Source: Candidatus Sumerlaeota bacterium | GTDB lineage: Bacteria; UBP6; UBA1177 | NCBI GenBank assembly: GCA_007136595.1 | Contig: SLGQ01000234.1 | Location: 1 to 7,241 of the forward strand | Reading direction: 5' to 3' | DNA: 7,241 bases | Shown here: positions 1 through 5,314 of the stretch, one piece after another | Position numbering within the stretch: the stretch's first letter is position 1 | Layout: each line of letters opens with the position of its first letter | Notes under the pieces: generated by a model | The model's database searches: none | Seen by the model: the letters and a program-made list of their open reading frames with translations, nothing else | What the model was told of the DNA's origin: nothing | Position numbers and translations under genes: made by a program

Positions 1-75
1 GGAAGCGACATCCTTGATGCACTTGCCAAACTGAGCGACATCCCGATAGACATCAGGGTCGAGTATTCACTTTAA
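1..75 (+). CDS. C-terminal end of an unidentified protein (partial, 5' end outside window)
   Basis: The first 24 codons of the window are open in frame 1 and end in TAA. The C-terminal residues are SDIPIDIRVEYSL. No start codon is needed because the gene enters from the left. The fragment is too short to assign to a family and shows no motif I recognise. It lies on the same strand as the next lipoprotein gene, with a 105-base AT-rich gap. That gap has no hairpin plus T-run that would count as an intrinsic terminator, so read-through into the next gene is possible. Reality as a coding end is inferred from the open frame at the window edge and the following non-coding, AT-rich stretch. Confidence 0.55.
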   Translation, partial: GSDILDALAKLSDIPIDIRVEYSL

Positions 76-171
76 CTCACCGGTTTGACATAAATTTTCT
101 GATTTATCCTTATTAATTTGATTTTAACTCTATTTATTGATATGACAACTTCAGGATTGTGACTGTTGTTT

Positions 172-175
172 GAGG
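172..175 (+). promoter_or_regulatory. Ribosome binding site GAGG that decides the start at 181
   Basis: GAGG ends 5 bases before ATG 181, only 2 bases before ATG 178, and lies inside the reading frame if the TTG at 166 is used. The spacing selects ATG 181 as the start and gives a conventional signal peptide beginning MNQLRFF. Confidence 0.6.
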
Positions 176-180
176 ATATG

Positions 181-1767
181 ATGAACCAGCTTAGATTTTT
201 CGTTACTGCAATGACAATTTTGATTATTGTTTCCTGTTCCACTGCGTCAAATGCTGTTATTATTCCACCTGTGGTTCCCCCTAATGTTGAAAGATACGGA
301 GATGATGCTCCAAAGGTGTGGACAGCTCTTAATGAAATTGAGATGCAGTCGCTTATCAGGGCGAAAAACAACCTTGATGATGAAGCAAAGCTGTTGCTGT
401 CAATTTTTCTGACAAGTGATTTCAGGGATCCGGAACCCATTAATGCATGTTTAAATGTTTACAGAAAATTTGTAGCAAAAACAGATAAAGAGCTTGAAAA
501 AATCAGCGGCGTAAGAGAAAAGGGGGAAAAACTGCACGAACTTTTCTTTAAGCAGTTTATAAATAAACCCCGGGGAAAAGGGTCGCGAAGCTCAGGTATC
601 CCGGGGGTTTTGCTTCTTAAAGAATATGATGTCAATACTGCAAATTTTCTTTTTGCCATCATTGCTGAAAGATACGGGTTTTCTTCGGTATTTTCTTTCG
701 TGGAAGGTGACAAAACTGAAATAGTGAGCAACCAGACAAAGCTTAAAATGAGTGTCATTACCGGAAAATCTTATCTTTCGATAAATCATGATGAACTTTT
801 TTCACCTATAGCTGTCGTACCTTTTCTTAAAAACGGGTATGAGCTTTTTATCAATATGGGTTTTTTCGGTGAAATTCATGAATCACACCCGGAATTTTTT
901 GAAGATGCTGCAACAGAACTGAGAAGATATTACAAAAAGGTGGACATTCCTTTTGAAGATGCACTTTTTCTTCAATATAAGATAGATAAAGCAGAGGAAA
1001 ACATTAACTCGATAGATGCTCCGATCCATAGAAGAGTTGAAATGGCGGCACTTTTTACAGATTCATGTGAAGTCCTTATTGACAGAGTCTGGGGTTGGCG
1101 GAATATGTATCCGATGCTTATGAAAAAGGATGTACCGGGGAAACTGATCGCATTTGTTGACAACATAAGGGAAGAGTTCGAGCGAACAGAGGAACTTTGT
1201 GGAAACGAAGCACGGTTTGTTGAAGCGGCATGGGATCTCTATCTTTTCTCTTCATTTGAGTTTGCAAATTTTGCAGACGGGGAAAAGATGAAAAGAAATA
1301 TTAAGCAGGCATACTACCATCTCTCTCCAATTGCTGAAGATTATGGAAGAAAAAAACTGTTTCTTACAAGGGCGGTATATCAATATATTAACCTTACTGT
1401 TCAAAGCGGTTTAATAATGAGGGAACTTGAAAATGTGAAGAAAATAGTTGATATAATTCCGGAAAACGATAAAAGAACTGAAATGGCGGCAAGCTTCTAT
1501 TTTCAGGCAGGAGAATATTATCTTGAAAGAAATGATATGTGGATGGCAGGACAATTTTATGCCGACTGTGCCGCACAGGAGCATAAAAAATATCAGCACC
1601 AGTGTCTCCAGAAAGGTTTAAGCTCTCTCTACAGTTATGCTCAAATATCCATCAAAAACGGAAGGTGTGCACTGGCGGCAGATGCAAGGGATGTTTGTCT
1701 TAATAAAATGCCGAATAAAGATGTGTGCAATTTAATAGTGAACCTTCATAGCAAAAATTGCAGGTAA
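181..1767 (+). CDS. Large lipoprotein with degenerate transglutaminase-like domain and C-terminal TPR-like helical repeats
   Basis: This is a 528-residue predicted outer-membrane or periplasmic lipoprotein. The frame is open from a TTG at 166, but ATG at 181 is preferred because GAGG at 172-175 lies 5 bases upstream. The N-terminus is a signal peptide ending in a lipobox (I-V-S-C), with lipidated Cys19. Residues about 70-180 follow the layout of bacterial transglutaminase-like domains: a helix, LHELFF, a variable loop, then YDVNTANFLFAIIAERYGF. In active relatives the last segment reads roughly Y-N-C-x-S/T-A-S, followed by a P-x-H. Here the Cys position is Val151 and the His position is Asp177, so the domain would be inactive. 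The C-terminal ~150 residues are TPR-like helices (for example FYFQAGEYYLERNDMWMAGQFYADCA) with six cysteines (463, 475, 496, 506, 516, 527) that may form disulfides. The lipoprotein call is firm; the domain assignment is inference from the pattern and the function is unknown. Confidence 0.85.
   Translation: MNQLRFFVTAMTILIIVSCSTASNAVIIPPVVPPNVERYGDDAPKVWTALNEIEMQSLIRAKNNLDDEAKLLLSIFLTSDFRDPEPINACLNVYRKFVAKTDKELEKISGVREKGEKLHELFFKQFINKPRGKGSRSSGIPGVLLLKEYDVNTANFLFAIIAERYGFSSVFSFVEGDKTEIVSNQTKLKMSVITGKSYLSINHDELFSPIAVVPFLKNGYELFINMGFFGEIHESHPEFFEDAATELRRYYKKVDIPFEDALFLQYKIDKAEENINSIDAPIHRRVEMAALFTDSCEVLIDRVWGWRNMYPMLMKKDVPGKLIAFVDNIREEFERTEELCGNEARFVEAAWDLYLFSSFEFANFADGEKMKRNIKQAYYHLSPIAEDYGRKKLFLTRAVYQYINLTVQSGLIMRELENVKKIVDIIPENDKRTEMAASFYFQAGEYYLERNDMWMAGQFYADCAAQEHKKYQHQCLQKGLSSLYSYAQISIKNGRCALAADARDVCLNKMPNKDVCNLIVNLHSKNCR
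565..611 (+). other. GC-rich intragenic inverted repeat followed by a short T-run
   Basis: The arms are AAACCCCGGGG (565-575) and CCCGGGGGTTT (600-610). They pair over 11 positions with one G-G mismatch and a 24-base loop, and a further T (611) follows. The element sits inside the coding region, over residues that read about KPRGKGSRSSGIPGV, and it is a local GC island in an AT-rich gene. It could form an mRNA hairpin or weak intragenic terminator, or it may simply reflect Pro/Gly/Arg codons. Confidence 0.35.
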
Positions 1768-1771
1768 TAGA

Positions 1772-2422
1772 TCATTTTCCGAATATTCTTCTTTTAACTT
1801 CTCTTGAATATAAAAATGCACTTGTTACACTGAAATATACTGATCCCCAAAGAAGAATATAACCTAAAAATCTGGGATCCCGGTCCATATCGATCAAATA
1901 TATAAGGGTTTCTCTGTTGAAAATGAAAAAAGGGAGGGCGAACATCTGAAACATTGTTTTCATTTTTCCGCCTTGTCCGGCAGCGATGACAAGCCCGTTT
2001 TCAATGGCAAGAGACCTTATCCCGAAAATATAGAACTCTCTTGCAAGGATTATCAGTACAGGCAGAACATGAAGTTCTCCCATAGATACAAAAAGGACAA
2101 GAGTAAGGTTGACAATGAATTTGTCGGCAAGAGGATCAAGAAGTTTCCCTGTTATGGATGTAGATCCATGTTTCCTTGCGAAATATCCGTCAAAAAAGTC
2201 TGTTACAGTTGCAACAGTATAAAATATCCAGCCCCATAGTCTTGTGAGAGGAGATCCGTACCAGATCAGAAAAAGTACAAAAGGAACGAGAAATATTCTC
2301 ATGCCTGTCAGCAAGTTGGGAAAAGTAAGCAAATCCTTTTTAAGGCTGAAAAACTTTTTTATGTTTATTTTTTTCTCACCTGTTTTTTCTTCTGTTCTGT
2401 TGGAATTTCTGTTTTTTACCAT
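1772..2422 (-). CDS. pgsA: CDP-diacylglycerol--glycerol-3-phosphate 3-phosphatidyltransferase (phosphatidylglycerophosphate synthase)
   Basis: This integral membrane enzyme transfers the phosphatidyl group from CDP-diacylglycerol to sn-glycerol 3-phosphate, the committed step toward phosphatidylglycerol and cardiolipin. The full CDP-alcohol phosphotransferase signature is present: D75-x2-D78-G79-x2-A82-R83-x8-G92-x3-D96-x3-D100. Around residues 128-160 there is also the PgsA-type segment AREFYIFGIRSLA followed by GLVIAAGQGGKMKT. The protein has several hydrophobic spans and 216 residues, slightly longer than usual because of a Lys/Glu-rich N-terminal extension of about 30 residues before FPNLLTGMRI. 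No later ATG precedes the catalytic core, and AGGA lies 8 bases before the chosen ATG. Its start overlaps the stop of the upstream transglycosylase gene by 7 bases, which suggests translational coupling. The 3' end faces the large lipoprotein gene with only 4 bases between. Confidence 0.96.
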   Translation of the reverse strand: MVKNRNSNRTEEKTGEKKINIKKFFSLKKDLLTFPNLLTGMRIFLVPFVLFLIWYGSPLTRLWGWIFYTVATVTDFFDGYFARKHGSTSITGKLLDPLADKFIVNLTLVLFVSMGELHVLPVLIILAREFYIFGIRSLAIENGLVIAAGQGGKMKTMFQMFALPFFIFNRETLIYLIDMDRDPRFLGYILLWGSVYFSVTSAFLYSREVKRRIFGK

Positions 2423-3048
2423 AATCTTTTTCCTGTGTATGAGTAATAAAATCGGGCAACTTTTTCAACATAATCCTGTGTTTCCCTGAAAGGAGGAACA
2501 CCATTGTAATATGTTACAGCCGTTGGACCGGCATTGTATGCGGCAAGCGCATTTCTCACATTTTTAAATCTGTTTATCATCTTTCTCAAATAGGCTGTTC
2601 CGCCATTGATATTCTGTTCGGCATTGAACACATCATAAACTCCCACCTCTTTTGCCGTCAGAGGCATAAGCTGCATTAACCCTTTTGCTCCTGCCGTTGA
2701 AACAGCATTGACATCAAAAAGCGATTCCGCTTTAATAACACTTTTAATCAAATAAAAGTCAATATCATATTTTTCAGATGCTTTTTTTATAAAATCGTCA
2801 AAACCGCTTTCTCTTCCGGGAGTAAGCCTGTATCCCTTTTTGTGCTTGACTTCCCCCTTAGGTTCATAAAGGGGTTTGCATACTCTCAGATCATGACACT
2901 GGTTGGTGAAAGTGGTTTTATCCGTTATCGGGTCGTAATAGTAATAAATGGTAATTCCGCTTGCAAATAAATATCCCGATATTAAGAGCATTGTCAGTAA
3001 TATAAAAGTTTTTCTGTACATGTTATTTTTTCTTTTTAAGGGACTCAT
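2416..3048 (-). CDS. Secreted lytic transglycosylase (DUF4124-like segment plus SLT domain)
   Basis: This is a 210-residue peptidoglycan lytic transglycosylase, expected to cleave the MurNAc-GlcNAc bond in the periplasm with formation of the 1,6-anhydro product. Residues 11-30 are a signal peptide with a likely cleavage near Ala29. Residues about 32-50 (ITIYYYYDPITDKTTFTN) resemble DUF4124, which often precedes SLT domains in deltaproteobacteria. Cys51 and Cys57 could form a disulfide. The SLT domain covers about 83-205, with catalytic Glu108 in KAES, GLMQLMP at 123-129, AYNAGP at 170-175 and PPFRETQDYV at 185-194. Two starts are possible. ATG 3048 has AGGA 9 bases upstream and overlaps the preceding gene by 26 bases. 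ATG 3021 lies 1 base after the preceding stop and gives a more compact signal peptide, but has a weak ribosome binding site. I chose 3048 on the ribosome binding site. Confidence 0.93.
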   Translation of the reverse strand: MSPLKRKNNMYRKTFILLTMLLISGYLFASGITIYYYYDPITDKTTFTNQCHDLRVCKPLYEPKGEVKHKKGYRLTPGRESGFDDFIKKASEKYDIDFYLIKSVIKAESLFDVNAVSTAGAKGLMQLMPLTAKEVGVYDVFNAEQNINGGTAYLRKMINRFKNVRNALAAYNAGPTAVTYYNGVPPFRETQDYVEKVARFYYSYTGKRLW

Positions 3049-4342
3049 AATATTTTATCCTGTTCCTTGTTGCAACAGCTCTTTGATCTTCCGGGTAAAG
3101 CCTTAATATAATTGCTATGACTTTCATGCAGTCGGCGATCTCTTCAAAAAATTCATGGATCTCAATTAGAATATAAAGAGTTTCAAGCTGGGGATCTTTA
3201 AAAGTTTTAAGTGTGTTGATATCTTCTTTTATTTCAAAGTAATTTTTTCTTTTTTCTTCCAGATCCCATTTTTTTCTCATTTGCCAGTGTGCCGTTATTT
3301 TTCTTTCCAGAGCATCAGAAACTTTAGTTTGCCTGTATATTTCACCATATATCTCTTTGGCAGCGGCAAACTGTCCCAGTCTCTCAAGAGCGGTTCCTTT
3401 AAATATTGCATCATCGTATTCTCTTAAACGGGAAAAATCCGACCTGCTTTTTATAGGGTCATACCTTTTCATAAGTTTTATGATCATATCCCGTTCTTCT
3501 TTGTTTTTAAGCATTTCATAAACTTCACTTACTGTTCTGAAAAGGTTTACGGCTCTGTTTGTTGTTTCTTGAGATATATCATGGAGCCGGTCAGGGTGAA
3601 TTTTCTGGACAAGTTTCAGATAAGCTTTCTGAAGTTCTTTTTCATCTGCATCATGTTTCAGTTCAAAGAGATCAAAAACATCTCTATATTTCTCCCTTTC
3701 ATTAAGGAAATTTATCAACTGTTCTTCCTTTGATTCTTCTTTCACGGCAACAGATTTTCTTTCATATCCCTCTCCATCTCTTAAGATGCTCTGGGCTCTT
3801 TCAAGTATAATTTCTCTCTCTTCAGGAGATGAAGGGATAATTGCTGCAAAACGGGAAAGAAGAAGAAAATAAATGATGCGGTAATTTTTCTGAAAAAAAG
3901 GAAGTATTTGAAATTTTTCTCTCCCTTTAAAAGTTTGCAGTTCTTTTGAAATAAATTCAAGCTTTGCCGCTTCAGGCTTTATGGTCAAATAATCGGCTAT
4001 GAAAGGCACAGAGTATTTTATAAGTTTTTCCCGGTCAATATTTTCAATTATTCTATAGGTGAATTCAAGAGGTTGCCAGTTTTTAGAATTTTTGTCATCC
4101 TCTTCATTTACTGTTGATTCAAGGATAAAATATGATTTTTCTATATAGACTGCAAGTTTCTGAGGAGTTACGGCTGTAACGATTTCATTGTTTTTAAATA
4201 TGATCTTTCCTTCAGAATTGTCGGGAAAGTTTACTTTTGCTGTTCCTGAGAATTTTGACATGGCTAGTGATAACAGCATTTTGTCTGTTCTTGACTTGAT
4301 TTTTTTTCCTGAGTCAATAAGAGTGCTGATCTGTGAATTCAT
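3023..4342 (-). CDS. J-domain protein with N-terminal DUF4388/PATAN-like domain and C-terminal TPR-like helices
   Basis: This 439-residue cytosolic protein is probably an Hsp70 (DnaK) co-chaperone or targeting factor; its client is unknown. The J domain lies at about 219-292 and carries the diagnostic HPD at 249-251 (KIHPDRL), followed by a helix III-like segment and YEML. The N-terminal ~65 residues (KFSGTAKVNF, then GKIIFKNNEIVTAV) follow the DUF4388/PATAN pattern of G-x-L-x-V followed by a hairpin F-x-x-G/N-x-I-V-x-A. The C-terminal part (about 315-435) is helical, with TPR-like LGQFAAAKEIYGEIYR and a later LYPEDQRAVATRNRI. The Gly/Phe and zinc-finger regions of classical DnaJ are absent, so this is a specialised J protein and not the housekeeping DnaJ. 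The frame extends to a TTG at 4372, but ATG 4342 has GGAG 5 bases upstream. It is the first gene of the operon with the transglycosylase and pgsA. Confidence 0.88.
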   Translation of the reverse strand: MNSQISTLIDSGKKIKSRTDKMLLSLAMSKFSGTAKVNFPDNSEGKIIFKNNEIVTAVTPQKLAVYIEKSYFILESTVNEEDDKNSKNWQPLEFTYRIIENIDREKLIKYSVPFIADYLTIKPEAAKLEFISKELQTFKGREKFQILPFFQKNYRIIYFLLLSRFAAIIPSSPEEREIILERAQSILRDGEGYERKSVAVKEESKEEQLINFLNEREKYRDVFDLFELKHDADEKELQKAYLKLVQKIHPDRLHDISQETTNRAVNLFRTVSEVYEMLKNKEERDMIIKLMKRYDPIKSRSDFSRLREYDDAIFKGTALERLGQFAAAKEIYGEIYRQTKVSDALERKITAHWQMRKKWDLEEKRKNYFEIKEDINTLKTFKDPQLETLYILIEIHEFFEEIADCMKVIAIILRLYPEDQRAVATRNRIKYYESLKKKK

Positions 4343-4347
4343 ATAAA

Positions 4348-4351
4348 CTCC
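4348..4351 (-). promoter_or_regulatory. Ribosome binding site GGAG that decides the start at 4342
   Basis: On the minus strand GGAG lies 5 bases before ATG 4342. The in-frame TTG at 4372 has no comparable purine-rich site, so the 10-residue extension is probably not translated. Confidence 0.6.
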
Positions 4352-4523
4352 GACCCGTTTGCCACACAACAAAAAACTTCAATAATGTTATCAAAAAAAG
4401 TCTGCAATTCAATATATTTCTGACAACAGAAAAATTTTTTTAAATAAAAATGATAAATAATCCTTTATTGTGTCACTAAAAGTTCTGAAACAGGGTCTTT
4501 TACACTTTATAAACATCAAATAT

Positions 4524-4552
4524 TTGACCTTTGGTAAGTTTTATAGTATAAA
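4524..4552 (+). promoter_or_regulatory. Sigma70-type promoter of the LPP20-like lipoprotein gene
   Basis: The -35 box TTGACC (4524-4529, 5 of 6 to consensus) is separated by exactly 17 bases from the -10 box TATAAA (4547-4552, 5 of 6). This predicts a transcript start near 4559 and a leader of about 45 bases before ATG 4604. A 10-base palindrome, CAAATATTTG (4517-4526), overlaps the -35 box and could be an operator half, or chance in AT-rich DNA. The rest of the 261-base divergent gap (4343-4603) is AT-rich. For the minus-strand J-protein operon I see only weak candidates in it, such as TTGAAT, 16 bases, TAACAT on the minus strand. Confidence 0.7.
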
Positions 4553-4603
4553 TGATTTGTCCGGTTTTTTGGTTTAGTCCTTTTTAGAAATAGGGGGAAA
4601 GAA

Positions 4604-5176
4604 ATGAAAAGAGTTTTTATCGTTGTCTTATTTGTTTTTGTTGCAGCAAGTTTTTTTGTTGCCGGTTGCGGAAGTTCTGACAAGAAAGGTACAGGTGGAG
4701 TAGTAGCTGCCGAGCTTGACGGTGCTCCGGACTGGGTTCTTGGAAACTCCAACACAAAAAATGAAATTTGTGGTGTGGGAAGTGCCGGCGGAACAAGGAA
4801 TGCTTCTGTAGCAAGAACTGCGGCAATGGGTAGAGGAAGAACTGAAATAGCAAGAACTCTTGAAGTAAGGGTTCAATCAATGCTTAAAGATTATCAGGCG
4901 ACAACTACCGGTGGCGAGTATTTTGGTCAGGCTGCTAACGATGAACAGCACATCGAAGATGTTTCAAGACAGATAACTGACACCTCTCTTTCAGGTTCGG
5001 AACTTAAGAAAACATGGATTTCAAAACCGGGAACACTTTATGTTCTTATGTGTGTTGATCTTAACAAGTTTAAAGATGCTGTAAACAGAATGTCTCAGCT
5101 TAATGAGCAGGTTAGAGCGGCAGTTGTTGAAAGAGCAAACAAGGCTTTCGAAGAGCTTGATCAAGTTACAAAGTAA
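4604..5176 (+). CDS. LPP20-family lipoprotein
   Basis: This 190-residue predicted lipoprotein has a strong signal peptide and lipobox (V-A-G-C), with lipidated Cys22 followed by a Ser/Gly/Lys linker. The mature part resembles the LPP20 family (named for a Helicobacter pylori membrane-associated lipoprotein): P-D-W-V at 42-45, then a G-V-G-S-A segment, then an alanine-rich helix running into EIARTLEVRVQSML (81-94). A later strand pattern follows, with TWISKPGTLYVLMCVDL (137-153). Biochemical function in this family is not established; members are usually outer-membrane associated. The start is secure: AGGGGG lies 6 bases before ATG and a good promoter sits upstream. The gene appears monocistronic, being closed by a strong intrinsic terminator 24 bases after the stop. 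Cys56 and Cys150 could form a disulfide. Confidence 0.9.
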   Translation: MKRVFIVVLFVFVAASFFVAGCGSSDKKGTGGVVAAELDGAPDWVLGNSNTKNEICGVGSAGGTRNASVARTAAMGRGRTEIARTLEVRVQSMLKDYQATTTGGEYFGQAANDEQHIEDVSRQITDTSLSGSELKKTWISKPGTLYVLMCVDLNKFKDAVNRMSQLNEQVRAAVVERANKAFEELDQVTK

Positions 5177-5200
5177 CTTCAGTTTTTCTCAGTTTTTATC

Positions 5201-5230
5201 AGGGAGAGTTTCTGCTCTCCCTTTTTTTTT
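5201..5230 (+). terminator. Rho-independent terminator after the LPP20-like gene
   Basis: A perfect 7-bp stem, GGGAGAG (5202-5208) with CTCTCCC (5215-5221), encloses a 6-base loop. The stem is extended by an A-T pair and followed by nine T residues (5222-5230). It begins 24 bases after the stop codon and separates this gene from the next promoter, which starts only about 20 bases further on. Confidence 0.93.
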
Positions 5231-5251
5231 GCAAATATGCAACTATCCCTT

Positions 5252-5279
5252 TTGACAAATCGTTTAAGAATTGTATAAT
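5252..5279 (+). promoter_or_regulatory. Perfect-consensus sigma70-type promoter of the EGF-lipoprotein/msrC operon
   Basis: TTGACA (5252-5257) and TATAAT (5274-5279) both match consensus at 6 of 6, with a 16-base spacer. The transcript start is expected near 5286, giving a short leader of roughly 30 bases with the ribosome binding site AGGGGG at 5301-5306. I see no operator or riboswitch between promoter and start, which suggests strong, possibly constitutive expression. Confidence 0.88.
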
Positions 5280-5314
5280 GATTTTGTGTTTGTGAGATAA
5301 AGGGGGACATTTTT

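Noticed and set aside
85..116. TTGACA at 85-90 as a promoter for the large lipoprotein gene
   Set aside because: The -35 match is perfect, but the only -10-like box downstream (TATTAA, 111-116) is 20 bases away. Nothing acceptable occurs at 16-18 bases. A second weak pair (TTGATT 118-123, TATGAC 141-146) matches only 4 of 6 in each box.
166..180. TTG at 166 as start of the large lipoprotein
   Set aside because: The ribosome binding site GAGG lies inside this extension and is correctly spaced for ATG 181; the shorter start also gives a cleaner signal peptide.
1973..2489. Plus-strand open frames opposite pgsA
   Set aside because: They lie within the clearly coding pgsA gene, are low-complexity and have no ribosome binding sites.
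4343..4372. TTG at 4372 as start of the J-domain protein
   Set aside because: The added residues (MLCGKRVGVY) are unlike a domain start and the GGAG site inside them fits ATG 4342.
4421..4426. Minus-strand TTGTCA as the -35 box of the J-protein operon
   Set aside because: The sequence 16-18 bases downstream does not resemble a -10 box. Another pair in the gap (TTGAAT, 16, TAACAT) is only 4 of 6 in each box, so no promoter is called.
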